This document shows positions 1 through 8,725 of a DNA stretch of 55,321 bases, in pieces. The DNA comes from Myxococcales bacterium. Lineage in GTDB: Bacteria > Myxococcota > Kuafuiibacteriia > Kuafuiibacteriales > Kuafuiibacteriaceae. The number at the start of each line of letters is the position of its first letter. Positions within the stretch are counted from its first letter, which is position 1. The translations under genes were made by a program, and so were the position numbers. The stretch is from positions 1 through 55,321 of the forward strand of contig JAHQVK010000039.1 in assembly GCA_019634385.1 (NCBI GenBank), given 5' to 3'. The notes beneath the pieces were generated by a model, which did not search any database, was not told the origin of the DNA, and saw only the letters and a program-made list of their open reading frames with translations.

Positions 1-15
1 TGATCCGCGAAGTAT

Positions 16-108
16 CTTTTCCGGGGAACGCTCCGGATGAAGAGGGCGCATACCGGGCGTATGCAACCGATGAAAGGCGCAGCCGGTCCAGACGTTCCCC
101 GGAAAAAG
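16..108. repeat. Palindromic intergenic element (type 3), copy 1
   Basis: The two ends, CTTTTCCGGGGAACG (16-30) and CGTTCCCCGGAAAAAG (93-108), are reverse complements apart from one extra base, so the 93 bases could form a long hairpin with a roughly 60-base head. The head has the order 'GCGCATACCGGGCGTATGC' then 'AACCGATGA'. A second element at 8726-8840 has the same plan (outer stem, then GCGTACCCGGCAGTACGTGACCGA). This looks like a REP/MITE-like or structured RNA family. No gene is seen in 1-246 besides this. Confidence 0.5.
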
Positions 109-246
109 GACCAGCGAAGCGCCTAACTCACTTTTCCGATGGCCTGCTAGGTCAGCGGGCTGTGGCTAGCCTCTCTCCGAGTTCAAACACGTCATTGGCA
201 ATACAATAGTTAAGTTCCACGAGAACCCTAAACGAAGGGCCTATAT

Positions 247-536
247 GGCGTGTCTTTAAACTCCGGACCGTGTTTCGCGGGGCATAGTCCCGCGGAACAG
301 CAGGAACCTTGGTTCAACCCAAGTGATTTCTGCTGTAACTCGTTTCCCATATTTGTGAGTGGCCGGTGGCTTCGCCACCCCTTTCGGGCTCCTCGGTCCG
401 GTACATCCAGTACCCTTCCTCCGTGTCCGACTCTTCACACACGCGCGATACGGCGTCATCTCTCCCTTCGTGGTCGACCCCTCACACACGCGGGATTATG
501 GCCGTCATCTCCGCAGCCGGAGGTTAAGGACACGCC
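247..536. repeat. MITE-like dispersed repeat (type 2), copy A, interrupted
   Basis: Terminal inverted repeats of 20 bases, GGCGTGTCTTTAAACTCCGG at 247-266 and CCGGAGGTTAAGGACACGCC at 517-536, match at 18 of 20 positions. The body is shared with 5726-5905 (inverted) and 53638-53815. This copy is longer because half of a type 1 repeat (276-337) sits inside it, and because about 50 bases around 'CACACACGCG..GTCATCTC' are repeated in tandem near the right end. It has no transposase, so it would be a non-autonomous element or a structured RNA repeat. The short open frames across it are not convincing genes. Confidence 0.65.
276..337 (+). repeat. Half copy of cloverleaf repeat (type 1), nested in type 2
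   Basis: The segment has the CG-rich palindrome CGCGGGGCATAGTCCCGCG followed by CAGGAACCTTGGTTCAACCC and a TTTCTGCTGTA end. These are the same pieces, in the same order, as the right half of the full repeats at 5916-6029 and 53818-53935. It interrupts a type 2 repeat at the point where the uninterrupted copy E reads GTTCTGACTTGTTTCCC. This shows that type 1 entered, or recombined into, a pre-existing type 2 copy. Confidence 0.6.
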
Positions 537-579
537 CTAGAAAGCCCGGTGGAGTGGAATCTAGGAGTTTAGGAGCTGA

Positions 580-1122
580 TTATATTTGGGAGGGGTTCTG
601 GAACTTTTTGATGAGGGCTTTTTCTACTGCTTTGCTTACATAGTGGGATACCGTTCCACCATTGGCGGCAATCTCTTTTACAAGGGAGCTCGAAACGTAG
701 ACATGAGAGTGCTCAGTCACCAGAAATGTTGTCTCTACTTCTGGGGAGAGGTCACGATTGGCGAGGGCTAACTGGAACTCATATTCGAAATCGGTCAGAA
801 CCCTCAGGCCTCTAACGATCACCCCGGCACCAAGCTGGGTGCAGAAGTTTATAAGGAGACCAGAAAACGATTGAACTTCTACATGCTTCAGGTGGGCGAC
901 AGACTGTCTGAGCAATGCGGTTCGTTCGTCTATGGTGAACAGACTGGAGGACGTTTTTTTGGCATTGAAGCCAATGGCCAGTGTTACCCGATCATACAAT
1001 CTGGCCGCGCGTTCAACGATGGCAGTATGTCCCAGAGTTATGGGGTCGAAGCTGCCCGCATAAACGGCGTGTCGGTAGTTGAGATTCTTGTCATGGTGTG
1101 CGTCGACCACAGGAGCGTTCAT
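580..1122 (-). CDS. coaD: Phosphopantetheine adenylyltransferase
   Basis: Cytosolic enzyme of coenzyme A synthesis that transfers AMP from ATP to 4'-phosphopantetheine, giving dephospho-CoA. The nucleotidyltransferase signature is clear: YAGSFDPITLGH near the N-terminus (the T/HxGH active-site loop), then IVRGLRVLTDFEYEFQLALA in the middle, and YVSSSLVKE as a variant of the usual ISSTLVKE. At about 180 residues it is slightly longer than the usual 160 because of some 18 extra N-terminal residues. I chose ATG at 1122; a GTG two codons upstream (1128) is possible. It is divergent from prfB, with about 70 bases between the starts. Confidence 0.95.
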   Translation of the reverse strand: MNAPVVDAHHDKNLNYRHAVYAGSFDPITLGHTAIVERAARLYDRVTLAIGFNAKKTSSSLFTIDERTALLRQSVAHLKHVEVQSFSGLLINFCTQLGAGVIVRGLRVLTDFEYEFQLALANRDLSPEVETTFLVTEHSHVYVSSSLVKEIAANGGTVSHYVSKAVEKALIKKFQNPSQI

Positions 1123-1196
1123 GTGCACGGATCATCGAACAAAACAAGAACCGGTTGACGGAAGACGCTGAGGACGTGGTAGAGCGCCTGTTGCTT

Positions 1197-2310
1197 ATGG
1201 CGCTGGCTGATTTGAAAATGAAAATCGATGATCTTCGAGAGCGCACCGAAGCGCTTCGGGGGTACCTTTGACGTTGAGGGCAAGCAGGCACGGGTTGCAG
1301 AGTTGGAGGCGATGGCCGCTCAACCAGATTTTTGGAATGACCACGAACGGGCCCAAAAGCTCAATAAAGAGCGAGTGTCTTTGGAGACCTCGATCAACCA
1401 TGTTGTGGAAGTTGAGAACTCTGTTGAAGAGGCAGAAGTCCTCTACGAGCTAGCAATGGAAAGCGATGACAACTCCGTCGAAGGAGAGATCGTATCCATT
1501 GTAACTAAAACAACGTCCGAATTGGGCCGGATGGAACTCCGTCGGATGATGTCGGGTGAATATGATCACTGTAATGCGGTCATGACCATTCAGGCCGGTG
1601 CGGGGGGTACCGATGCTCAGGATTGGGCGGAGATGCTCTTACGGATGTACCTCCGATGGGCTGAACGTTCTGGTTTTGAAGTCCAAGAGGCGGATATTCA
1701 GCCTGGTGAAGAAGCCGGTATCAAGGGGGCGACTCTGTTTATTCGTGGTGACCACGCGTATGGTTGGTTGAGAGCGGAGAGCGGAGTGCACCGCATCGTG
1801 CGAATATCCCCGTTTGATGCCAATGCCCGAAGGCAGACATCTTTTACCGCGGTGACCATTGATCCCGAGCTTGATGATGGGGTTGAGATCGACATTGATT
1901 GGGCGAAAGAGGTGCGGGAAGATACCTTGCGTTCATCAGGGGCGGGAGGTCAGCACGTAAATAAGACGGAGTCTGCCATTCGTCTTACGCATTGGGAAAC
2001 CGGGATCGTTGTGAACTGTCAATCGGAGAGGTCTCAGCACAAGAACCGGGCGGCAGCCCGCAAGATTATGATGGCGCGTCTGCTGGTCTATATGGAAGCC
2101 CAGCAGGAAGAAGAGCGAGCGAAAATTGCGGCTGAGAAGCTCAAGATTGAATGGGGTTCTCAGATTCGATCCTACGTTAACCATCCATATCGAATGGTGA
2201 AAGATCACCGTACGGACCACGAGACTTCCCAGTTTGACGCAGTATTGGACGGAGACATTGATGGGTTCATGGAGGCCTATTTGCTCTCCAATGCCCCGGA
2301 GCGTTCATAG
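1197..2310 (+). CDS. prfB: Peptide chain release factor 2 (programmed +1 frameshift)
   Basis: Class I release factor that reads UGA and UAA and triggers peptide release in the ribosome. The first frame (ATG 1197 to TGA 1269-1271) encodes 24 residues ending LRGYL. After a +1 slip on CTTT the second frame continues DVEGKQARV to 2310, giving about 370 residues, close to the E. coli length of 365. The codon-recognition tripeptide SPF (in VRISPFDA) identifies RF2 rather than RF1, and the peptidyl-hydrolysis motif GAGGQHVNK is intact. A reading that ignores the shift would start wrongly at ATG 1228. The upstream frame is open further 5', but the chosen ATG gives the family's usual N-terminus. Confidence 0.95.
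1260..1272 (+). promoter_or_regulatory. RF2 autoregulatory frameshift site
   Basis: The sequence GGGGGTACCTTTGAC (ending 1272) has the three classical parts: an SD-like G-rich stretch, a slippery CTT-T, and an in-frame TGA followed by C, a weak termination context. When RF2 is scarce the ribosome slips +1 and makes more RF2. This differs at only a few positions from the E. coli site, where the SD-like part is AGGGGG. Confidence 0.93.
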
Positions 2311-2366
2311 AAACCGGCTATTCTACCAGAGGAAGTCAGAGTTGGTGATGACTATTTGTGGGGAAC

Positions 2367-4283
2367 CTAACCCCCGTAAGGACTGAGCTCCCCGAGCTCT
2401 TCCCACCGGGTGTAGAGGGTTTCAACCTCAACTTTCATTGACTCGAGACGCTGGAGTTCCGTCGCTAAGTTGGGTCCTAAGCTCCGGATGGTGTCCGGTG
2501 AGCTAAGATCCATCTCCAATTCCTCTATTGCTGCTTCTTTAGCCTCAATATTGGCTTCAGCGATCTCGAATTCTTGTTGCTCTTTGAACGTTCGTCGAGT
2601 GCGTTTACGATTGGCGGAGGGTGCCGAGGTTTTCGAAGTCGAGGGTTTGGGCAAAGGTGTTGATGGCGAGGGCTCGGAGCCGCTCGCCTGGTGAGCGCGC
2701 CAATCAGCATGACCTCCCTCATATAATATGAGCTTCCCCTGGCCCTGGAAGGCGAGCACCGCGGTGGTCACTCGGTCCAGGAACCATCGATCATGGCTTA
2801 CAACCAATACACAGCCGGGATAGACGAGGAGGGCGTCTTCGAGAACGCGAAGGGTGGCGAGATCTAAATCGTTGGTCGGCTCGTCAAGAATAAGAAGGTT
2901 ACCCGAACGCTTCAGTTGTTTGGCTAAGGCCACCCGAGTGCGTTCTCCGCCAGACAATGTACCGATCTTGGCGCGCTGTTGAGTGGCGTCAAACAGTAGT
3001 CCTTCCAGGAAACTTTGGACCTGAACCGGATGTTCGCCAATGAATACGGTATCACCACCCTCAGCCACTTCCTCAATCACAGTTTTCTCTGGGTTAATCT
3101 GGGTGCGTCCTTGGTCTGCATAGACAACCTGCGTATTGATTCCGTGAATAATCGTTCCAGCATCCGGTTGTATTTCACCCAGAATCATTTTGAGCAGGGT
3201 GGACTTTCCCGCGCCATTTTCGCCAACAATGCCGATGCGGGCGCCTTTGGTGAGAATCAGATCCAGATCCTGGATGAGCTTTTTCTCACCGTAGGCTTTG
3301 GATAGTTGACGTATTTCGAGAATCGTTTTGCCCATGCGGGCCGGGTGAGGAAGACGAAATTTTGCCTCTCCAAGCGCTGCCTTGGGCGTATCTTGCACCA
3401 TCTCTTCAAACCGTTGGAGGCGGGACTTTGATTTTGTGGTGCGAGCAGCTGGTCCCCGGCGCACCCACTCAAGTTCATCTCGGATGGCCCGCTGCCGATT
3501 TGTCTCTGCCTTCGCTGCTATCGCTTCTCGTTCCGCTTTCTTTTGGATGAACTGGGTATAAGCACCCTGATAGAGGTGGAGTTCACCACGATCAAGCTCC
3601 GCGATACGGTTGGTAACCTTATCCAGAAAATGGCGATCATGAGTAACTAACAACATCCCACCTTGATAAGACTGGAGATAGTTTTCGAGCCACTCAATAG
3701 TTGCGATATCGAGATGGTTGGTGGGTTCGTCGAGAATGAGGAGATCGGCAGCGGGAAGCAATCCCACCGCCAGAGCCACCCGTCGGGCCTCACCGAGAGA
3801 CAGAGTGCCCAAGAGGCGATCTTTAGGAGGGGCGGATAGGGCGTCCAAGATAGCGTCTGCTCGGTGGACAAACGCTCGGCCTCCCAGTCTTTCGAGAGTT
3901 TCACCCAGCTCTGCCTGGCGCTGGATGAGTTCATCCAGCTCGTTGCTGTCTGCGGAAAGCATTTGGGTTTCCAACCGTTGGAGTTCTTGGCTGAGCTGAT
4001 TGTGCGTTTTTAAACCAACTAGAACGGCATCACCCACCGTTAGATCGGGATTCAGGTTGGGAACCTGCTCCACCACACTTACCGTCAGATGTTTCCGCCG
4101 AATAATATGACCTGCGTCGGGGGGATCAACGTCGTTTAGACAGCGAATGAGCGTGCTTTTGCCCGCTCCATTACGGCCGATCAATCCCACTCGGTCGCCT
4201 TCGCTTATGGTGAGAGAAAGGCCATCGAGGACTGTATGTCGACCGATATTTCGTACCAACTTATGTGCGGATAGAAGCGTCAT
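2367..4283 (-). CDS. uup: ABC-F family ATPase (Uup-like)
   Basis: Soluble twin-ATPase protein without membrane segments; ABC-F proteins act on ribosomes or on nucleic-acid structures. Domain 1 has Walker A GRNGAGKST (about 36-44), an altered signature LSLGEARR, and LLILDEPTNHLD. Domain 2 has GENGAGKST, the signature LSGGERTRVALAKQL, and LLILDEPTNDLD. A Pro/Ser/Lys-rich linker (about 535-560) leads to a C-terminal coiled coil rich in Glu, Ala and Leu, which is the hallmark of Uup within ABC-F. Length 638 is typical. ATG 4283 lies 23 bases inside the antiporter gene, so the two are probably co-transcribed. prfB converges on it. Confidence 0.92.
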   Translation of the reverse strand: MTLLSAHKLVRNIGRHTVLDGLSLTISEGDRVGLIGRNGAGKSTLIRCLNDVDPPDAGHIIRRKHLTVSVVEQVPNLNPDLTVGDAVLVGLKTHNQLSQELQRLETQMLSADSNELDELIQRQAELGETLERLGGRAFVHRADAILDALSAPPKDRLLGTLSLGEARRVALAVGLLPAADLLILDEPTNHLDIATIEWLENYLQSYQGGMLLVTHDRHFLDKVTNRIAELDRGELHLYQGAYTQFIQKKAEREAIAAKAETNRQRAIRDELEWVRRGPAARTTKSKSRLQRFEEMVQDTPKAALGEAKFRLPHPARMGKTILEIRQLSKAYGEKKLIQDLDLILTKGARIGIVGENGAGKSTLLKMILGEIQPDAGTIIHGINTQVVYADQGRTQINPEKTVIEEVAEGGDTVFIGEHPVQVQSFLEGLLFDATQQRAKIGTLSGGERTRVALAKQLKRSGNLLILDEPTNDLDLATLRVLEDALLVYPGCVLVVSHDRWFLDRVTTAVLAFQGQGKLILYEGGHADWRAHQASGSEPSPSTPLPKPSTSKTSAPSANRKRTRRTFKEQQEFEIAEANIEAKEAAIEELEMDLSSPDTIRSLGPNLATELQRLESMKVEVETLYTRWEELGELSPYGG

Positions 4284-5373
4284 GATATGAAGTACGTCCC
4301 CTGCTAAATGTTCGCAGCCATTGGATGATAGCGACCACCGTGGTGAGAATTAGGGCAGGAGGGGTTAGTTTCGCGAGGGTTTGCGCAAGGCCCGGATGAC
4401 TGGTTTCCGCGAACAAATAGCAGAGGTAAAGCAGATAGTAGCTCAGGAAGAGCAGACCCTCCCAACGTTCAATTTTGTATCCGCTCACAAAGATGGGTAT
4501 ACAGGCGAAAGAGGCCAGTAGCATTACGGGAAAATCGAGTTCCAGTGCTGTTGGGGGTACGGACAATCCGGTGGTAGATATACATCCGGTAATACCGACA
4601 ACAGCTAGGATATTATAAATATTACTGCCGACTACATTGCCAACCGCAAGTTCTCTTTCGCCTTTGAGGGCAGCAGCCATAGATGCCGCGAGTTCGGGCA
4701 AGGACGTGCCAATAGCTACTACCGTAAGGCCAATGATACGCTCGTCTATCTTGAGCGAGCGGGCAGTAGTGGTGGCAGCGGAAACGAGCCAGTCTGCCCC
4801 TAGAACGAGTAATAAAGCCCCACCCACGACAAACAGGATTTCAATGAAAAGGGGACGACGGGTAATGTTTGGGATGCTAGCGGCTCGCGATGGGGCCCGT
4901 TTTGGGGAGCGCCTGGCGCGGCGCACAATAGCGATCTGCATGAGCGTGTACGCGACCAGGATGGTGAGCAGAATGGCGGCCTCCACTCGAGTTACTTGCC
5001 CATCATAGGCGAAAATAGAGAATAATACGGCCGACCCGATCATCACGGGAAGGTCCACTCGAACCACTTGAGAATTGACGATCAGGGGGGCGATCAACGC
5101 ACTGATACCAAGCACACTAAGAATGTTGAGCAGATTGCTGCCGAGAACGTTGCCTACTGCCAGCGCTGATTGATCACCCAAAGCGGCGATGACGTTTACA
5201 CCGATCTCTGGGGCACTGGTCCCCAAGGCAACAACTGTGAGACCAATGATGATTGGGGGAATCCGGAGTCTGCTTGCGAGGGCAGCTGCGCCATCAACGA
5301 AGATCGTAGCACCCCCTACCAATGCTCCGAGTCCGCCGACAAATTGTAAAAAAGTGAAGATTTTATCGTCCAT
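4261..5373 (-). CDS. CaCA family Na+/Ca2+ (or K+-dependent) antiporter, YrbG-like
   Basis: Inner-membrane cation exchanger. The two inverted alpha repeats are plain: VVALGTSAPEIGVNV with GNVLGSNLLNIL in the N-terminal half, and VVAIGTSLPELAASM with GNVVGSNIYNIL in the C-terminal half; the acidic residues of GTSxPE coordinate the cations. About ten hydrophobic segments are separated by a basic cytoplasmic loop (RRARRSPKRAP) in the middle. I use ATG 5373 (MDDKIF), just before the first membrane helix. An upstream GTG at 5421 adds 16 polar residues; neither has a strong ribosome site. The ion specificity cannot be read from sequence. Confidence 0.9.
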   Translation of the reverse strand: MDDKIFTFLQFVGGLGALVGGATIFVDGAAALASRLRIPPIIIGLTVVALGTSAPEIGVNVIAALGDQSALAVGNVLGSNLLNILSVLGISALIAPLIVNSQVVRVDLPVMIGSAVLFSIFAYDGQVTRVEAAILLTILVAYTLMQIAIVRRARRSPKRAPSRAASIPNITRRPLFIEILFVVGGALLLVLGADWLVSAATTTARSLKIDERIIGLTVVAIGTSLPELAASMAAALKGERELAVGNVVGSNIYNILAVVGITGCISTTGLSVPPTALELDFPVMLLASFACIPIFVSGYKIERWEGLLFLSYYLLYLCYLFAETSHPGLAQTLAKLTPPALILTTVVAIIQWLRTFSRGRTSYHDASIRT

Positions 5374-5725
5374 ATCTATGTGCGCAACCGGTTCTGGCCC
5401 GTCGGATATCGAGTCTTTCACAGATGGTCAAAGATCCTAGTGATTCGATGACCTCTGTGGGAGGTGAAGTGCGGATGTGCACCGGACGCCTGGTTTTCCC
5501 GTGTTACTGTCAACAACCCGTCGCGGCTTCTCCATACTGAGATGAGCAGTATCATAATGAATGTGCAGTTTTTGCTGGGGCGGGTATTGAATAATAGGGT
5601 ATTGTCCGGAACTCGTTTCGTACTCAACGGAAAATCCGGTGATGTTGCTGGGCTGGTATGTAAGGTCTGTCAGGTGTCTTCCATTCGCAATTGCTCCACA
5701 CCGACTGTAGAGAGCTTCGCCCAAG

Positions 5726-5905
5726 GGCTTGTTTGTACACTCCGGCTGCGGAGATGATGCCGCATCCCGCGGGTGTGAGGATTCGGCCCCGGAGGGAGTA
5801 TACTGGATGTACCCAGCCGAGGGGCCCGAAAGGGAGGCGAAGCCACCGACCCCTCACAAACGCAGGAAACAAGTCAGAACGCGGTCCGGAGGTTAGAGGC
5901 ACGCC
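5726..5905. repeat. MITE-like dispersed repeat (type 2), copy B
   Basis: Inverted relative to copies A and E. The intact right end reads CCGGAGGTTAGAGGCACGCC (5886-5905); the left end GGCTTGTTTGTACACTCCGG (5726-5745) is decayed, with 15 of 20 matches to the consensus. It is about 180 bases and uninterrupted. It lies 10 bases from a type 1 repeat, as in copy E, although the two families are in the opposite relative orientation here. Nothing recognisable lies in 5422-5725. Confidence 0.65.
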
Positions 5906-5915
5906 CTGGTGTCCT

Positions 5916-6029
5916 TACAGCAAAGACCACTTGAATTGATTCTGTAAGAATCAACAAGTGGTCGCGCAGCGGGGCAAGCCACGCGGAGAAGCAGGAACTT
6001 GGGTTCAACCCAAGTGGTTTCTGCTGTAG
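5916..6029 (+). repeat. Cloverleaf-forming dispersed repeat (type 1), copy B
   Basis: The outer ends TACAGCAAAGACCACTTG and CAAGTGGTTTCTGCTGTA are near-reverse complements. Inside are three smaller palindromes: GATTCTGTAAGAATC, a GC-rich arm around GCGCAGCGGGGC..GCCACGCG (imperfect here), and AACTTGGGTTCAACCCAAGT. The region 6030-6426 that follows, up to the histidine kinase, holds no convincing gene or known riboswitch. Confidence 0.75.
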
Positions 6030-6426
6030 TCCGTAAAACTACGGTTGTTGGGGCTGTGTCACCCGCGTTGCCTACGGCGGTTGCCCATCCGGTATTTGGA
6101 CAAGTGTTGTTTAGGCAAGCCCAATCATCCCAAAATTTCTTTGGTTTTTAGGGGCTTAGGATAGGAACGGGCTGTTGGAAATGGTTTGCCCGATTCAGGG
6201 CGGTCTTATGTGAAAGATTCGGGTGAAGACGGGCATACTGGGGGTGATGATCGATGAGAGCTGGAAGCGATCGGAATATTTCACTCGGAAAGCGAGTCAC
6301 CCAGTTTCTTTCTCCATCGGTTGCGCGCGATCTATCTGCGCCCTCCTTATTAGGATGCCTGCGTGAACTATTGTCACCCGACCGCAGTACTCGAGTTACT
6401 ATGGAAAGTCCCGAAGCTCCATAATC

Positions 6427-7995
6427 ATGGACTATGAGCTCGTTGATGTTCAGTTGCAGAGCACTTTGGCAATAGCCCTAGGACACAATCAGGTGCCGGT
6501 TGCGGCGCCATTGGTCACCGCTGTACTCGATGCTCTTCCCCATGGACTGGTTGTGGTCGATTGCCGCGGGACGGTGCTGTATGTCAATCAGGTAGCTCAG
6601 CGACTCAATGTCCACAAAAAACTGCCAGCTACTCGCGATCTATGGGCTGATTTATGGGGTACCATGTCCGCTTTTGATATTCTCGGGCTTGATCTTCGGG
6701 GCCGTACATTTGTAGAGCGGGTGGTAGATGGTGAGGTCTTCGACGATGATGTTCGCTTTTTTCGGCCTGAACCCGGTTCACTCGGACGATGGGTAGCTGG
6801 ATCGGCCCGACCGTTAGTAGATAGTTATGGATGTCGAATCGGTGGCCTTTTGACCCTCCGAGAAGTGACTGAACAGCGTGAGGCAAGGCAAGCATTGGCG
6901 ACGAGCGAAGAACGCTATCGTCAGATGATGTCCCATATTGAAGAAGGTGTTTGGGTTTTTTGTCTCACGGGACGGCGTATGATATATGTGAACCCCGGTT
7001 TTGAACGTCTATTTAACGTAGATGCCAAAGCAGTGTACCAGAACCCAAAGGTATGGATGGCATCGGTCCATTCTGACGACCGGACGAATGTTGAAGCGTT
7101 TCGGGATTCCGCATGCTCGTCGGGAGAGACGGCTTATCGAATCCAGTGTGGAACAAGGATTCGATGGGTTCGAGATCGTTTGTATCCAGTTCGTGATATT
7201 CGTGGTGAACCGCATCAGGTGGTGGGCGTTGTGTCGGAGTTTACCGAACTATACGACACTCACCGTCGGCTGGTGGGAGTGAACCAAGCACTCGAGCGGT
7301 CCAACCAAGATTTAGAGAAATTAGCTTATCAGACATCTCATGACTTGAGTGAGCCGCTGAGAGCAGTTTGCGGATATATAGAATTACTGCGTGATGAATG
7401 TGCTGAGCAAATATCGAGTGCTGGTCAGATGTATCTCCGCTTAGCGTTCGATGGCGCCGGGCGCTTGCGGAGGTCTGTAGATGGAATTTTTCAGCATGCT
7501 AGGCTTAATGGGGAAAAACTAGTACGGGTAAGTGTTCACCTGGAGAAACTCGTGGAGCGGGTGTTGAGTGACTACGCCGTCATTCTTCGTGAGCGAAAGG
7601 CCGATATTGAAGTTACGAAGCCGTTGCCTACTGTTGAGAGCGACGAAAGTTTGCTTGAGAGAGCTTTGGGTAATTTGGTGGCGAATGCGGTCAAATACGG
7701 TGGTGATGGCTCTCCGCGTATTCGTATTGAAGCGGAGCGGAACAACGAATATTGGTCGCTCAGCGTCCGGGATTGGGGACCGGGGATTTCAGAGGGCAAT
7801 ATGCACCGCATTCTCCGACTGGATGGGTCATGCCATCGTGATCTACCTGAGAAAGGCCTTGGGTTAGGGCTAATGACTGTCAAGCGAATCGCCAAGCTTC
7901 ACCAGGGGGAATTGCTCGTGGTATCTGCCGAAGGCGAAGGGAGCCGGTTTACGTTGTGTGTTCCTCGGGAGGGTAGAGTAATAGTCACGGGGTGA
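6427..7995 (+). CDS. PAS-PAS sensor histidine kinase
   Basis: Sensor kinase of 522 residues without membrane segments, so probably a cytosolic sensor. Residues about 30-150 and 160-280 form two PAS folds (YVNQVAQRLN and IYVNPGFERLF are typical PAS strands). The second is followed by a short coiled coil and the phospho-acceptor box YQTSHDLSEPLRAV, with H305. The ATP-binding domain has N-box GNLVANAVKYGG (N416/N420), G1 VRDWGPGIS and G2 KGLGLGL. The H-box resembles bacteriophytochrome-type kinases. It shares a 4-base overlap (GTGA) with the esterase downstream, so the two are translationally coupled. No receiver is attached; the REC protein at 8982 is the nearest candidate partner. Confidence 0.9.
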   Translation: MDYELVDVQLQSTLAIALGHNQVPVAAPLVTAVLDALPHGLVVVDCRGTVLYVNQVAQRLNVHKKLPATRDLWADLWGTMSAFDILGLDLRGRTFVERVVDGEVFDDDVRFFRPEPGSLGRWVAGSARPLVDSYGCRIGGLLTLREVTEQREARQALATSEERYRQMMSHIEEGVWVFCLTGRRMIYVNPGFERLFNVDAKAVYQNPKVWMASVHSDDRTNVEAFRDSACSSGETAYRIQCGTRIRWVRDRLYPVRDIRGEPHQVVGVVSEFTELYDTHRRLVGVNQALERSNQDLEKLAYQTSHDLSEPLRAVCGYIELLRDECAEQISSAGQMYLRLAFDGAGRLRRSVDGIFQHARLNGEKLVRVSVHLEKLVERVLSDYAVILRERKADIEVTKPLPTVESDESLLERALGNLVANAVKYGGDGSPRIRIEAERNNEYWSLSVRDWGPGISEGNMHRILRLDGSCHRDLPEKGLGLGLMTVKRIAKLHQGELLVVSAEGEGSRFTLCVPREGRVIVTG

Positions 7996-8696
7996 ACAAA
8001 CAGTCTGAAATCCAGTTAGGGGACCTCAAGGCTCGGGTGGTGGGATCTGAAAAGGCCGCGGGCCCGGTCGTGGTTCTTATGCATGGTTTTGGCGCACCAG
8101 GTACGGATCTCGTCGGATTGGCGAACGTTTTGGATGGTACGGAGGGGACCCGTTTCGTCTTTCCTGAAGCTCCCCTCGCTCTTGGTGATGGCTATGGAAT
8201 GGGTCGAGCGTGGTGGCTGATCGATATCGCTCGGCTGCAACAGGCTTTAGCTATGGGGTCGGTTCGGAATATGGTTGATGAGGTCCCTGATGGTTTAGAA
8301 GAAGCACAGACCAAGCTGCACGGATGCCTCGAAGCTTTGACGACTACCATGCGGCCCACGAAGTTGGTGATTGGCGGATTCTCTCAGGGAGCCATGTTGG
8401 CGATAGATACTGTACTGCGGGGGCGTTTCTCTTTTGCTGCTCTTTTGGTTTTCTCGGGAACTATCATCGCGAAATCCCGTTGGCAGCCTCGTTTTCCGGT
8501 CACCAAGGAGTTACCAGTTATGGTGAGTCACGGACGGTCAGACCCGGTTTTACCGTATGCAGTATCGAATGAACTCCAGACACTGTTCGAAAATGCAGGG
8601 GCTGATGTGATGTTTACTCCGTTTCAAGGTGGGCATGAGATTCCCCGGATAGCGTTAGAGGCGGCGAATAAGACGCTTGCGAAGGCTTTGCGTTAA
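7992..8696 (+). CDS. Alpha/beta-hydrolase, phospholipase/carboxylesterase family
   Basis: Serine hydrolase of 234 residues of the carboxylesterase/acyl-protein thioesterase type (YpfH/EstB-like). VVLMHGFGAPGTDL carries the oxyanion-hole HG; the nucleophile Ser is in GGFSQGAMLA; the acid is the Asp in GRSDPVLP; the catalytic His is in FQGGHEIP. All three triad residues are therefore present. No signal peptide is seen, so it acts in the cytosol. The GTG start lies in the overlap with the kinase stop (GTGA), so production is linked to the sensor. The substrate is unknown. Confidence 0.88.
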   Translation: MNKQSEIQLGDLKARVVGSEKAAGPVVVLMHGFGAPGTDLVGLANVLDGTEGTRFVFPEAPLALGDGYGMGRAWWLIDIARLQQALAMGSVRNMVDEVPDGLEEAQTKLHGCLEALTTTMRPTKLVIGGFSQGAMLAIDTVLRGRFSFAALLVFSGTIIAKSRWQPRFPVTKELPVMVSHGRSDPVLPYAVSNELQTLFENAGADVMFTPFQGGHEIPRIALEAANKTLAKALR

Positions 8697-8725
8697 CAGC
8701 CGGTTGATTTGGCCATGTGTGTAGC

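Noticed and set aside
250..643. Overlapping short open frames on both strands
   Set aside because: They lie wholly within palindromic repeats and arise from their GC-rich, stop-poor sequence.
1228..1269. ATG 1228 as the start of prfB
   Set aside because: This is an out-of-phase start before the frameshift; the 24-residue first frame ending LRGYL shows the true N-terminus.
5624..5939. Open frames of 82-92 codons on both strands
   Set aside because: They cover repeat copy B; the same peptide-like phrases (e.g. FPAFVRGRWLRLPFGPLG) recur at copy A, which is repeat DNA, not protein conservation.
5726..6426. Possible CRISPR array or riboswitch in the repeat cluster
   Set aside because: Repeats are palindromic, irregularly spaced and not separated by unique spacers; no known riboswitch core was seen in 6030-6426.
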